Counted from the first letter of the stretch, positions 54,370 through 62,904 are shown. The stretch is DNA of 64,000 nucleotides from Kitasatospora sp. NBC_01246 (GCF_036226505.1 NZ_CP108484.1:2666001-2730000); one strand, 5' to 3'. Program-made: numbers and translations. Notes: generated from the sequence alone by a model not told the origin.

Positions 54370-55737
54370 TCAGACCATGGTGTCCAGGATCTCCCGGACC
54401 ATCGCCATCGTGGTGCCGGGGTGCAGGAAGGCGAAGCGGGCGACCGTCTCGCCGTCCCAGCCGGTCGGGGTGACGAAGCCGATCTGGTCCGCGAGCAGCT
54501 GCTGCGACCAGCGGTAGTAGTCGTCGTTGGTCCAGCCCTTGCGGCGGAAGCAGACCGCCGAGAGCTGCGGGTCGAACAGCAGCTCCAGGTGCTCGGTGTC
54601 GCGGATCAGCTGCGCGGTGTCCCGGGCCAGCGTGAGGCCGGTCTCGATGGCGTCGGTGTAGGCCTGGGTGCCGTGCACGGCCAGCGAGAACCAGAGCGGC
54701 AGGCCGCGGGCGCGCCGGGTCAGGTGGTAGGCGTAGTCGGTGGGGTTCCACTCGTCGCCCTCGGTGTGCAGCACGTCCAGGTAGGAGGCGTCCTGGGTGT
54801 GCACGGCGCGGGCGAGCTGCGGGTTGCGGTAGATCAGCGCGGCGCAGTCGAACGGGGCGAACAGCCACTTGTGCGGGTCCACCACGAAGGAGTCGGCGTG
54901 CTCGATGCCGTCGTAGCGGGCCCGGACGGAGGGGGCGAAGAGGCCCGCGCCGCCGTAGGCGCCGTCCACGTGGAACCAGAGGCCGCGCTCGCGGGCCACC
55001 TCGGAGAGGCCCTGGAGGTCGTCGATGATGCCCTCGTTGGTGGTGCCGGCCGTCCCGACGACGGCGATCACCGTCTCCGGGTTCGGGTCGGCGGCCAGGG
55101 CGGCGCGCAGCGCCTCGCCGGTGAAGCGGCGGTCGACGGTGGGGACCTTGAAGGCCTCCACGCCGATGATGTTGAAGGTGTTCTTGACCGAGGAGTGCAC
55201 CTGGTCGGCGACGGCGATCCGCAGCCGGGCCTCCGGGCCGACGCCGAGCCGGCGGCGGGCGGTGTCGCGGGCGACGACCAGCGCGGAGAGGTTGCCGGCC
55301 GAACCGCCGGAGACGAAGGTGCCGCCGGCCGACTCGGGCATCCCGGCCCGGTCCGCGATCAGGCGCAGCACCTGGTTCTCGGCGGCGATGGCGCCGGCCG
55401 CCTCCAGCCAGGAGATGCCCTGCAGCGAGGCGCAGGAGACGACCATGTCGAAGAGCAGCGCGGCCTTGGTCGGCGCGCACGGGATGAACGAGAGGTAGCG
55501 CGGGCTGTCGGCGGAGATCACCGCGCGGGAGAGCTCGTGGTCGTAGAGCTTCAGCACGTCGGCCGGGTTGTTGCCGTCCGCGTTGAGCAGACCAGCCAGC
55601 TGGGTGCGCAGGTGCTCGCCGTCACCGGGGTGGTCGAGCGGAACGGGGTCGTACTGCAGCCGCTCCCGCATGTAGTCGAAAACCAGGTCGACCAGCTCGT
55701 TGTCGGGCCGGTGCATGCGGTCGGGTGCTGCGGACAC
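54370..55737 (-). CDS. PLP-dependent group II decarboxylase (aromatic amino-acid type)
   Basis: Protein of 455 residues of the AADC/glutamate-decarboxylase fold. Blocks: RYLSFIPCAPTKAALLFDM, TFVSGGSAGNLSALVVARD, VADQVHSSVKNTFNIIGV (PLP-stacking His), GLWFHVDGAYGGAGLF (Asp), and VDPHKWLFAPFDCAALIY with PLP Lys290. It should decarboxylate an aromatic or related amino acid; the substrate cannot be fixed from sequence. GTG 55737 follows GAGAGGG. An AsnC-type regulator lies immediately upstream on the same strand, with repeated possible operators between them, so amino-acid induction is likely. Confidence 0.92.
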   Translation of the reverse strand: MSAAPDRMHRPDNELVDLVFDYMRERLQYDPVPLDHPGDGEHLRTQLAGLLNADGNNPADVLKLYDHELSRAVISADSPRYLSFIPCAPTKAALLFDMVVSCASLQGISWLEAAGAIAAENQVLRLIADRAGMPESAGGTFVSGGSAGNLSALVVARDTARRRLGVGPEARLRIAVADQVHSSVKNTFNIIGVEAFKVPTVDRRFTGEALRAALAADPNPETVIAVVGTAGTTNEGIIDDLQGLSEVARERGLWFHVDGAYGGAGLFAPSVRARYDGIEHADSFVVDPHKWLFAPFDCAALIYRNPQLARAVHTQDASYLDVLHTEGDEWNPTDYAYHLTRRARGLPLWFSLAVHGTQAYTDAIETGLTLARDTAQLIRDTEHLELLFDPQLSAVCFRRKGWTNDDYYRWSQQLLADQIGFVTPTGWDGETVARFAFLHPGTTMAMVREILDTMV

Positions 55738-55864
55738 GGGGGTCCCTCTCGGCTGTGGGGTGTCGGGGGAGGTCCGGCGGCGCGGGACGTCTCACCGCTC
55801 CGCCGGATGTGATCAGCCTAGGCAGCACCGCGCCCCCGCCGCGCGTCCGAACGCGGCTGGTCAG

Positions 55865-55910
55865 GCAGGATTCGAGCGTCTTGGCCGGGGCCCGCGCAGG
55901 ATTCCTGCGC
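55865..55910. promoter_or_regulatory. Candidate AsnC-type operator before the decarboxylase
   Basis: GCAGGATTC occurs at 55865-55873 and again at 55896-55904, 31 bases (about three helical turns) apart. The second copy is inside a perfect palindrome GCGCAGGA-T-TCCTGCGC (55894-55910). It sits between the AsnC gene and its probable target. Confidence 0.5.
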
Positions 55911-55978
55911 AGGCCGCCGGGCGGCCCCAGGGGGCGGCCGCGCCGGCCCCCGGAGGGAGCGGACTGGGCCGTTCGGAT

Positions 55979-56443
55979 TCAGCCGATGAGCTGGGAGAGC
56001 ACGACCGAGGAGCGGCTGCGCTGGACGCCGGGCTCCCGCCGGATCCGCTCGATCACGGCCTCCAGGTGCCGGGTGTCGGAGGCCCGCAGGTGGACCAGGG
56101 CGTCCGGGTCGCCGGTCACCGTCCAGGCCGCGACCACCTCGGGGAACTGGCGCAGGCTCGCCAGGATCTCCTCCGGGGCGGTCCGCTCCCGGCAGTACAC
56201 CTCGACGAAGGCCTCGGTCTGCCAGCCGAGCACCGAGGGGTCGAGGACGACGGTGAAGCCGCGGACCACCCCGCGCGCCCGCAGCCGGTCGATCCGGCGG
56301 CGGACGGCGGTGGCGGAGAGGTTCACCTGCACGCCGATCTCGGCGTAGGAGGCCCGGCCGTCGCTGCCCAGCCGGGCGAGCAGGAGACGGTCGGTCTCGT
56401 CGAGGGTCGCCCCGACCGTCTCGTGTGCTCGACTGCTGGTCAT
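55979..56443 (-). CDS. Lrp/AsnC-family regulator
   Basis: Full-length regulator of 154 residues. N-terminal HTH: LDETDRLLLARLGSDGRASY, then IGVQVNLSATAVRRRIDRL (recognition helix). C-terminal RAM domain: FVEVYCRERTAPEEIL, VVAAWTVTGDPDALVHLRA. It should bind an amino acid and control the downstream decarboxylase and perhaps itself. ATG 56443 is the start. The gap to the decarboxylase (241 bases) contains repeated palindromic sites. Confidence 0.94.
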   Translation of the reverse strand: MTSSRAHETVGATLDETDRLLLARLGSDGRASYAEIGVQVNLSATAVRRRIDRLRARGVVRGFTVVLDPSVLGWQTEAFVEVYCRERTAPEEILASLRQFPEVVAAWTVTGDPDALVHLRASDTRHLEAVIERIRREPGVQRSRSSVVLSQLIG

Positions 56444-56568
56444 CGGTGCGGGGCTCCACGGGTCGTACGGGGGTCGGCGGGACGGTGGCCGCCGAAACGG
56501 TTCTGCACCATTCTGGCGGATGACAGGACCGAGTCCACCGCTGGCAGATGACGGCTCGCGGACCGTTC

Positions 56569-57492
56569 TCAGTCCACCAGGAGCACGATCTTCCCCCGGG
56601 TGCGGCCCTCCGCGCTGAGCGCCTGGGCGGAGCCGGCCTGCGCGAGCGGGAAGGTGGAGGCGACGGTGACGGTGAGCCGCCCGTCATCGGCGAGCGCGGC
56701 CAGCTCCGCCAGCCCGGCGGCGTCGGGGCGGACCCAGACGTAGTGGCCGCCGAGCGCCTTCACCCGGTAGTCCGTCACCGAGGCGATCCGGGACGGGTCC
56801 GCGACCAGGGCGGCCGAGACCTCGACGGCCCCGCCGCCGACCAGGTCGAGGGCGGCGTCCACCCCGCCGGGTGCCAGGGCCCGGACCCGCTCGGCCAGGC
56901 CCTCGCCGTGGGCGACCGGCTCGGCGCCGAGGCCGCGCAGGTAGTCGTGGTTGCGCTCGCCCGCGGTGCCGATCACCCGGGCCCCGAACGCCTTGGCGAT
57001 CTGCACGGCCAGGTGGCCGACGCCGCCGGCCGCGGCGTGCACCAGCACGGTGTCGCCCGCGGCCACCCGCAGCGCCCGCAGGCCCTGGAGGGCGGTCAGG
57101 CCGGCCAGCGGCAGGCCGCCGCTCTGCGCCCAGTCCAGGGCCGCGGGCCGGCGGGCCAGCGTGCGGACGGGGGCGGCGACCAGCTCGGCGTAGGTCCCGT
57201 GCTCGACGGAGTCCTTGCGCACGTAGCCGTAGACCTCGTCGCCGGGGGCGAACTCGGTCACCCCGCCGCCGACCGCCCGGACCACCCCGGCCGCGTCCCA
57301 GCCCATCACCAGGGGGAAGTGGACGTCCAGCAGGCCGTCCAGAGCGCCGTCCCGAACCCTCCAGTCCACCGGGTTCACCCCGGCCGCCCTGACCTCCACC
57401 AGTACCGAGTCCGGCCCGACCTTGGGGTCCGGGAGGTCGGTGTACTCCACCACCTCGGGGCCGCCGTAGCGGCGGATCGCGATTGCCTTCAT
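56569..57492 (-). CDS. NADP-dependent quinone oxidoreductase-like (MDR family)
   Basis: Protein of 307 residues of the zinc-free medium-chain dehydrogenase class. N-terminal KAIAIRRYGGPEVVEYTDLP, GVNPVDWRVRDG, then MGWDAAGVVRAVGGGVTEFAPGDEVYGY and the Rossmann motif LVHAAAGGVGHLAVQIAKAFG. It probably reduces quinones or other enones with NADPH; no Zn ligands are seen. ATG 57492 (MKAIAIRRYGG) is the start. It is transcribed away from the nadA regulatory region. Confidence 0.9.
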   Translation of the reverse strand: MKAIAIRRYGGPEVVEYTDLPDPKVGPDSVLVEVRAAGVNPVDWRVRDGALDGLLDVHFPLVMGWDAAGVVRAVGGGVTEFAPGDEVYGYVRKDSVEHGTYAELVAAPVRTLARRPAALDWAQSGGLPLAGLTALQGLRALRVAAGDTVLVHAAAGGVGHLAVQIAKAFGARVIGTAGERNHDYLRGLGAEPVAHGEGLAERVRALAPGGVDAALDLVGGGAVEVSAALVADPSRIASVTDYRVKALGGHYVWVRPDAAGLAELAALADDGRLTVTVASTFPLAQAGSAQALSAEGRTRGKIVLLVD

Positions 57493-57622
57493 GGTCCCAG
57501 CCAAACCCGGCCGGGCCCGGATACCGGTTCGGCCACGCCGAACCGCCCCATATCGTGCTTCCGGCGCCACCGAACGGGCCCGAAGCGGGAAGCGGTTCTC
57601 GTCACATCGACAGAATGGCCAT

Positions 57623-57663
57623 CGTCAGTCTGACGCTAAGCGGTTATCATAGATAGCGTCAGA
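57623..57663 (+). promoter_or_regulatory. Candidate nadA operator cluster
   Basis: CGTCAG-T-CTGACG (57623-57635) is a perfect inverted repeat. A third copy, CGTCAG at 57657-57662, forms a longer repeat TCTGACGCTA / TAGCGTCAGA (57629-57638 / 57654-57663) that brackets an AT-rich -10-like stretch GGTTATCATAG. NrtR- or other NAD-responsive control is possible; the regulator is not identified. Confidence 0.5.
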
Positions 57664-57714
57664 TAGACGAGAAGGCTGCACCGACTGATCGGCCGCACAG
57701 AAGGGCACCCGCCC

Positions 57715-58899
57715 GTGACCACCACCATCACCGAGACCTACGGCGTCGACCCCACTCCGACGCCGCTCGCTCTGCTGCTGCTCGGCCGTGAGGCCGACCC
57801 GAACAGCGAGCGCGGCGTCGAGTGCCCCGGCGACCTTCCCGCCGCCTCCGACCCGGACCTCGTCGCCCGTGCGCGGGCCGCGAAGGAGGCGCTCGGGGAT
57901 CGCGTCTTCATCCTGGGCCACCACTACCAGCGCGACGAGGTGATCGAGTTCGCCGATGTCACCGGCGACTCCTTCAAGCTCGCGCGCGACGCGGCCGCCC
58001 GCCCGGAGGCCGAGTACATCGTCTTCTGCGGCGTGCACTTCATGGCCGAGTCCGCCGACATCCTCACCGGCGACGCCCAGCAGGTCGTCCTGCCGGACCT
58101 CGCGGCCGGCTGTTCGATGGCCGACATGGCCACCGCCGAGCAGGTCGCCGAATGCTGGGACGTCCTGACCGACGCCGGCATAGCCGACATCACCGTCCCG
58201 GTCTCGTACATGAACTCCTCCGCCGACATCAAGGCCTTCACCGGCAGGCACGGCGGCACCATCTGCACCTCGTCCAACGCGAAGCGGGCCCTGGAGTGGG
58301 CCTTCGAGCAGGGGCAGAAGGTGCTCTTCCTGCCCGACCAGCACCTGGGCCGCAACACCGCGGTGCGCGAGATGGGCTTCTCGCTGGACGACTGCGTGCT
58401 CTACAACCCGCACAAGCCCAACGGCGGCCTGACCGCCGAGCAGCTGCGGAACGCCAAGATGATCCTCTGGCGCGGCCACTGCTCGGTGCACGGCCGGTTC
58501 TCGCTGGACTCGGTCAACGACGTCCGCGAGCGCATCCCCGGCGTCACCGTGCTGGTGCACCCCGAGTGCAAGCACGAGGTCGTCGCGGCCGCCGACATGG
58601 TGGGCTCGACCGAGTACATCATCAAGGCGCTGGACGCCGCCGAGCCCGGCTCCAAGTGGGCCATCGGCACCGAGCTGAACCTGGTCCGCCGGCTCGCCAA
58701 GGCGCACCCGGACAAGGAGATCGTCTTCCTGGACCGGGCGGTCTGCTTCTGCTCCACGATGAACCGGATCGACCTGCCGCACCTGGTCTGGGCACTGGAG
58801 TCGCTGGTCGAGGGCCGGGTGCCGAACGTGATCCGGGTCGACCCGGAGACCGAGAAGCACGCCAAGGCGGCGCTGGACCGGATGCTCGCCCTGCCGTAG
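57715..58899 (+). CDS. nadA: Quinolinate synthase NadA
   Basis: [4Fe-4S] enzyme of 394 residues that condenses iminoaspartate and dihydroxyacetone phosphate to quinolinate for NAD synthesis. Blocks: FILGHHYQRDEVIEFADVTG, FCGVHFMAESADIL (first ligand Cys), DLAAGCSMADM, HPECKHEVVAAADMVGSTEY (second ligand region) and AVCFCSTMNRIDLPHL (third). GTG 57715 is the start. nadB and nadC are not adjacent, so nadA is monocistronic here. A clear inverted-repeat cluster precedes it and a strong terminator follows. Confidence 0.97.
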   Translation: MTTTITETYGVDPTPTPLALLLLGREADPNSERGVECPGDLPAASDPDLVARARAAKEALGDRVFILGHHYQRDEVIEFADVTGDSFKLARDAAARPEAEYIVFCGVHFMAESADILTGDAQQVVLPDLAAGCSMADMATAEQVAECWDVLTDAGIADITVPVSYMNSSADIKAFTGRHGGTICTSSNAKRALEWAFEQGQKVLFLPDQHLGRNTAVREMGFSLDDCVLYNPHKPNGGLTAEQLRNAKMILWRGHCSVHGRFSLDSVNDVRERIPGVTVLVHPECKHEVVAAADMVGSTEYIIKALDAAEPGSKWAIGTELNLVRRLAKAHPDKEIVFLDRAVCFCSTMNRIDLPHLVWALESLVEGRVPNVIRVDPETEKHAKAALDRMLALP

Positions 58900-58912
58900 C
58901 CACCGCACGCCG

Positions 58913-58949
58913 AAGGGCGGGCTCCTCCGCACTGGAGGAGCCCGCCCTT
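58913..58949. terminator. Bidirectional terminator, nadA / pspAA
   Basis: Perfect 16-base stem AAGGGCGGGCTCCTCC / GGAGGAGCCCGCCCTT with a five-base loop, 14 bases after nadA. Confidence 0.88.
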
Positions 58950-58970
58950 TCGTCTGGCGCGAGACGGCCG

Positions 58971-59264
58971 CTACTCGGGCAATCCGGGGATCAGGCCGTC
59001 ACCCTCGGCCCGCAGCAGCTCCCTGACCTGGTCGATCGTCGAGTCGGCATCCGGGAGGATCAGGTCGGAGGGCTCCAGCGAGGCGTCCGGCAGCGGGGTG
59101 CCGAACTCCTTGACGGCGCCCAGCAGCTCCCCGAGCGCTCGGCGGAAATGCTCTTCGTCCCCCGAGTCCAGTGCGGTGACGAGCTCGTCGTCCAGCTCGT
59201 TCAGCCGGTTCAGATGGGCGTCGCCCACCTCGAACTGGCCCTCCCCCATGACCCTCATGATCAT
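58971..59264 (-). CDS. pspAA: PspA-associated protein PspAA
   Basis: Protein of 97 residues beginning MIMRVMGEGQFEVGDAHLNR, which matches the PspAA domain that travels with PspA in actinobacteria and cyanobacteria. Acidic C-terminus (TIDQVRELLRAEGDGL). It is 37 bases downstream of pspA on the same strand and so probably co-transcribed. It likely modulates PspA assembly at the membrane (inference from gene pairing). Confidence 0.9.
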   Translation of the reverse strand: MIMRVMGEGQFEVGDAHLNRLNELDDELVTALDSGDEEHFRRALGELLGAVKEFGTPLPDASLEPSDLILPDADSTIDQVRELLRAEGDGLIPGLPE

Positions 59265-59301
59265 GCCGTGCGTCTCCCTGGTTCGTGGGGTGGAGCTCAG
59301 G

Positions 59302-60105
59302 TCACTTGTTGTAGTTGATCCGCGGGGAGTCCGGCTGGGCGTCCTGCGGCTGTCCCTTGCCCGGCTCGATGGCCTGCGGACCGGAGGCCGACGAGCCGCC
59401 CGTCAGCTCGGCCTTCATCCGGGCCAGCTCCAGCTCGACGTCCGAACCGCCGGCGACCCGCTCCAGCTCGGCCTCGATGTCGTCCTTGCGACCGAGACCG
59501 CTGGCGTCGTCGAGCGCGCCGGAGGCCAGCAGCTCGTCGATCGCACCGGCCCGGGCCTGCATCTGGGCGGTCTTGTCCTCGGCCCGCTGGATCGCCAGAC
59601 CGACGTCGCCCATCTCCTCCGAGATGCCGGAGAAGGACTCGGCGATCCGGGTCTGCGCCTGGGCCGCGGTGTAGGTGGCCTTGATCGTCTCCTTCTTGGT
59701 GCGGAAGGCGTCGACCTTGGCCTGCAGCCGCTGGGAGGCGAGCGTGAGCTTCTCCTCCTCGGCCTGGAGCTGCTGGTACTGCGTCTCCAGGTCGGTGATC
59801 TGGGACTGCATGTTCGACTTGCGGGTCAGGGCCTCGCGCGCGAGGTCCTCCCGGCCGAGCGAGAGGGCCTTGCGGCCCTGGTCCTCGTACTTGGCGGACT
59901 GCTGCTGCAGCTGGGTCAGCTGGAGCTCCAGGCGCTTGCGCGAGGTGGCCACGTCCGCGACACCGCGACGCACCTTCTGCAGCAGCTCAAGCTGCTTCTG
60001 GTACGAATAGTCGAGCGTCTCACGGGGATCCTCCGCCCGGTCCAAGGCCTTGTTCGCCTTGGAGCGGAAGATCAACCCCATACGCTTCATGATTCCGTCG
60101 CTCAT
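59302..60105 (-). CDS. pspA: PspA/IM30-family membrane stress protein
   Basis: Protein of about 267 residues. The N-terminal membrane-binding helix (GLIFRSKANKALDRAEDPRE) is followed by the long anti-parallel coiled coil (QKQLELLQKVRRGVADVAT, KYEDQGRKALSLGREDLA, AEEEKLTLASQRLQAKVDAF) and a disordered Pro/Gln/Gly tail. It polymerises on stressed membranes; in S. coelicolor PspA is induced by envelope stress through sigma-E. ATG 60105 is used; ATG 60090 is an alternative. No PspF or PspBC-type partners are in the window. Confidence 0.93.
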   Translation of the reverse strand: MSDGIMKRMGLIFRSKANKALDRAEDPRETLDYSYQKQLELLQKVRRGVADVATSRKRLELQLTQLQQQSAKYEDQGRKALSLGREDLAREALTRKSNMQSQITDLETQYQQLQAEEEKLTLASQRLQAKVDAFRTKKETIKATYTAAQAQTRIAESFSGISEEMGDVGLAIQRAEDKTAQMQARAGAIDELLASGALDDASGLGRKDDIEAELERVAGGSDVELELARMKAELTGGSSASGPQAIEPGKGQPQDAQPDSPRINYNK

Positions 60106-60406
60106 GGGCCTCGGGTGCCCCCTTCTCCGGCCTGCGGTCTTTATCTCGTTACCAGACACGACGAGTGTATGTGCAGCGAGCCCTTCGCCGCAGTGCACCT
60201 GCCTGCAACAAGACTGCTACAGCGTCCCCCTCCCGGGCCTCATCCCCGGGGTGGATCCGCCCCTCATCCCACCCATCGTCCGAAGCGGTGATCCCCTACG
60301 GGAAGACCCCCGGAAACCCGGCCGGGGGCCCGGACCGGCGCGATCGATATGCGTTTGGGTCCGAGGACACCCGTGGAAGCGGTCGCGCACCCCGTACGCT
60401 GGGGGT
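60106..60406. other. Divergent promoter region, pspA / DUF3043
   Basis: 301 bases with no credible gene. A -10-like TACACT (60169-60164, minus) would give pspA a leader of about 50 bases. A clear sigma-E (GGAAC) -35 is not visible. The DUF3043 side ends in a leaderless-type TACGCT. Confidence 0.4.
60395..60400 (+). promoter_or_regulatory. -10 element TACGCT for a leaderless DUF3043 mRNA
   Basis: TACGCT ends six bases before GTG 60407; no Shine-Dalgarno sequence is present. It is identical in sequence and spacing to the trp leader element. Confidence 0.6.
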
Positions 60407-61006
60407 GTGTTCCGACGCCGTTCAGATGATGCCGCTGCCTCCGCCGCCGTGCTGGAGAAGCAGGACGAGACGACCCAGACCCGCGATCCGCAGGCGAAGA
60501 AGGGCCGGCCGACGCCCAAGCGCAGTGAGGCCGAGGCCCACCGGCGGACCAGGGTGACCGTACCCAAGGACCGCAAGGAGGCCTCCCGCCAGGCGCGCGA
60601 GCGCATGCGCAGCGAGCGCGAGAAGCAGCGCACCGCGCTGCTGGAGGGCGACGAGCGGCACCTGCCGGCCCGTGACAAGGGCCCGGTGCGCAAGTTCACC
60701 CGCGACTACGTGGACGCCCGCTGGTCGCTGGCCGAGTTCTTCCTGCCCGCCGCCGTGGTCATCCTGGTGCTCAGCATCGTCAAGGTGCCCGCCCTCCAGC
60801 TGCTCTCCACCCTGCTCTTCCTGGCCTTCTTCGTGCTGGTGGTGCTGGACTTCGTCCGCCTCGGGTTCGGTCTGCGCAAGTCGCTCACCGAGCGGTTCGC
60901 GGGCCAGAACACCCGCGGCGCGGTCGCCTACGGCCTGATGCGCATCCTGCAGATGCGCCGGCTGCGCCTGCCCAAGCCGCAGGTGAGGCGCGGAGAGAAG
61001 CCCTGA
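60407..61006 (+). CDS. DUF3043 membrane protein
   Basis: Protein of 199 residues. A strongly charged, probably disordered N-terminus (about 1-100, with KKGRPTPKRSEAEAHRR and PKDRKEASRQARERMRSEREK-like blocks) is followed by two adjacent membrane helices (FFLPAAVVILVLSIVKV and LLSTLLFLAFFVLVVLDFV) and a basic tail. This is the conserved actinobacterial DUF3043 family (Rv2206 in M. tuberculosis). The RNA- or nucleic-acid-like basic region faces the cytoplasm. Function unknown. It is probably co-transcribed with the methyltransferase that follows. Confidence 0.88.
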   Translation: MFRRRSDDAAASAAVLEKQDETTQTRDPQAKKGRPTPKRSEAEAHRRTRVTVPKDRKEASRQARERMRSEREKQRTALLEGDERHLPARDKGPVRKFTRDYVDARWSLAEFFLPAAVVILVLSIVKVPALQLLSTLLFLAFFVLVVLDFVRLGFGLRKSLTERFAGQNTRGAVAYGLMRILQMRRLRLPKPQVRRGEKP

Positions 61007-61017
61007 CCGCCGAACCG

Positions 61018-61905
61018 GTGGACTCCGGCTGGGCCCCTCCCTCCTGGGAGGGGCCCGGCCTGTACGCGCTTCCGGGCCAGGGTGACGGCGGCCACGACCG
61101 GCTCGCCCAGGAGCGCCGACTGCCCTCGCGCAGCGGTTCCTTCGCCGGCGGCACCGGCCCGTGGCTGGACCGCCTCGGCAGCCTGCGCAACCTCGTCCGG
61201 CAGGAGCTGGTCGCCCGGCAGCTCGCCGAGCAGCTGACCGGCCGCGCCGAACAGCGCGTCCTCGACATCGGCTGCGGCCAGGGCACCCAGGCCCTGCGGC
61301 TGGCGCGGGACGGCCACTACGTCACCGGGATCGACTCCGACCCGGTCGCGCTCGGCGTCGCCCAGGGGGCGCTCGCCCAGGAGCCGCCCGAGGTCCGCGG
61401 CCGGATGCAGCTGCTCAGCGGCGACGGCCACCAGTGCGGGCGCTGGTTCGGGCCGCGCAGCTTCGACGTGGTGCTCTGCCACGGCGTCCTGATGTACCTG
61501 CCGGACCCGGATCCGATGATCGCCTCGCTGGCCCGGCTGCTGGCCCCGGGCGGACTGCTCTCGCTGCTGGTCCGCAACCGTGACGCGCTGGCCCTGCGGC
61601 CCGCCGCCGCCGGGGACTGGCGGGCCGCCCTGCACGCCTTCGAGAGCGACCGCTACTACAACCGGCTCGGGCTGGCCGCCCGGGCCGACCGGCTCGCCGA
61701 CCTCGCCGTCACCCTCTCCGAGGTGTCCGTGCCGCTGCGGCACTGGTACGGCGTGCGGGTCTTCACCGACAGCGCGCCCGACGACGCGGCGCCGCCGGTG
61801 GACGGCCGGCAGCTGGCCCAGCTGCTGGAGGCCGAGGAGCGGGCCGGCCGCACCGACCCGTACCGGCAGGTCGCCGCGCTGCTGCACGTCTTCGGGGCCA
61901 AGTAG
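61018..61905 (+). CDS. Class I SAM-dependent methyltransferase
   Basis: Protein of 295 residues. The SAM-binding fold has motif I VLDIGCGQGTQALRLA, motif II GIDSDPVAL, and VVLCHGVLMYLPDPDP; the C-terminal part is of the SmtA/YcgJ-like group. The substrate cannot be inferred. GTG 61018 has no good ribosome binding site: GGAGAG (60990-60995) lies 22 bases upstream but is correctly spaced for a CTG at 61003 in the same frame, which would overlap the end of the DUF3043 gene. Both starts are possible. Confidence 0.85.
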   Translation: MDSGWAPPSWEGPGLYALPGQGDGGHDRLAQERRLPSRSGSFAGGTGPWLDRLGSLRNLVRQELVARQLAEQLTGRAEQRVLDIGCGQGTQALRLARDGHYVTGIDSDPVALGVAQGALAQEPPEVRGRMQLLSGDGHQCGRWFGPRSFDVVLCHGVLMYLPDPDPMIASLARLLAPGGLLSLLVRNRDALALRPAAAGDWRAALHAFESDRYYNRLGLAARADRLADLAVTLSEVSVPLRHWYGVRVFTDSAPDDAAPPVDGRQLAQLLEAEERAGRTDPYRQVAALLHVFGAK

Positions 61906-61934
61906 CGGCCGCTCCCGAAGACGTGCGGGCGGGC

Positions 61935-62138
61935 TCAGGCCTCGTGCAGGCTCATCGAGTAGATCTCCCGGCCGTCGTCGAGCAGGACCGCGGTGTCCAC
62001 GCCGTCCTCGGCCAGCTGCTTCCAGCTCTCCCCGATCCAGGTCTCGGCGTCACCCTGGCCGGCGAACTCCTCCTCCTGGCCGCCGCTCGGGGCCACCACG
62101 GTGCCGTCCGCCTTCTCGTACCGCCACGTCCAGACCAT
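61935..62138 (-). CDS. Small conserved hypothetical protein
   Basis: A 67-residue protein, MVWTWRYEKADGTVVAP to the end SMSLHEA, with a mixed beta/alpha pattern (WIGESWKQLAEDGVDTAVLL) and acidic character. It is common in Streptomyces but has no assigned function, as far as I recall. Codon bias is clearly coding. It is convergent with the methyltransferase and divergent from cobU. Confidence 0.75.
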   Translation of the reverse strand: MVWTWRYEKADGTVVAPSGGQEEEFAGQGDAETWIGESWKQLAEDGVDTAVLLDDGREIYSMSLHEA

Positions 62139-62317
62139 GCCCGGTTCCTCCCACTGACGACCTGTGCGCTGCCTGCTGCTGCGCGCACCTTAGCCTGCCC
62201 GGCCCGATCTTCCGTATGCCTGACCGGGGCCGCATTGTCGGCCGGGTCGCGGCTCCCCGCCCGGCCGGGCCGGGCCCGCGCGGGGCGGGGCGCCACCGCC
62301 TTGGCAGGATGGACGGC

Positions 62318-62890
62318 ATGGCAGCCCACCCCGCACTCCCCCGCACCCTGCTCCTCGGCGGCGCCCGCTCCGGAAAGTCCACCAGGGCCGAGCAGTTGCT
62401 CGCCCGGTACCCGGACGTGCTGTACGTGGCCACCGGCGGCGCCCGCGACGGTGACACCGAGTGGGCCCAGCGGGTGGCGCTGCACCGCGACCGGCGGCCG
62501 GCGAGCTGGCGCACCGCCGAGACCTGCGACCTGGCGGCGGTCCTGGCCGACCCCGCCGACCCGGCGCCAGTGCTGATCGACTGTCTGGCGCTCTGGCTGA
62601 CCGCGGTGATGGACGAGTGCGGCGCCTGGGACGACGCGGTCTGGGCGGACGGCGGCGAGGCGGCCGTCCAGCGGCGCTGCGAGGAGCTCGCCCGGGCCTG
62701 GGCGGCGACCCGGCGCCCGGTGGTCGCGGTGAGCAACGAGGTGGGCATGGGCGTCGTCCCGGCCACCGCCTCGGGCCGCCGGTTCCGCGACACCCTGGGC
62801 CGGCTGAACATGGCGGTGGCCGAAGCCTCGGAGCGTGTGCTGCTCGTCGTGGCGGGGCAGGTTCTGACGGTCAAGCCCGCCGCGGGCTGA
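62318..62890 (+). CDS. cobU: Cobinamide kinase/guanylyltransferase CobU
   Basis: Bifunctional enzyme of 190 residues that phosphorylates adenosylcobinamide and adds GMP. P-loop TLLLGGARSGKSTRAEQLL, the guanylyl-acceptor region VALHRDRRPASWRT (His), LIDCLALWLTAVMDE and the C-terminal VVAVSNEVGMGVVPA. ATG 62318 has AGGA eight bases upstream; ATG 62309 is an alternative. No cobalamin riboswitch is visible upstream. It lies 28 bases before cobT, with a separate -10 for cobT inside that gap. Confidence 0.95.
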   Translation: MAAHPALPRTLLLGGARSGKSTRAEQLLARYPDVLYVATGGARDGDTEWAQRVALHRDRRPASWRTAETCDLAAVLADPADPAPVLIDCLALWLTAVMDECGAWDDAVWADGGEAAVQRRCEELARAWAATRRPVVAVSNEVGMGVVPATASGRRFRDTLGRLNMAVAEASERVLLVVAGQVLTVKPAAG

Positions 62891-62904
62891 ACACCCGCGG
62901 CGTG

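Noticed and set aside
62139..62317. Cobalamin riboswitch upstream of cobU
   Set aside because: No GCCACTG-type B12 box or matching architecture was seen in this short gap.
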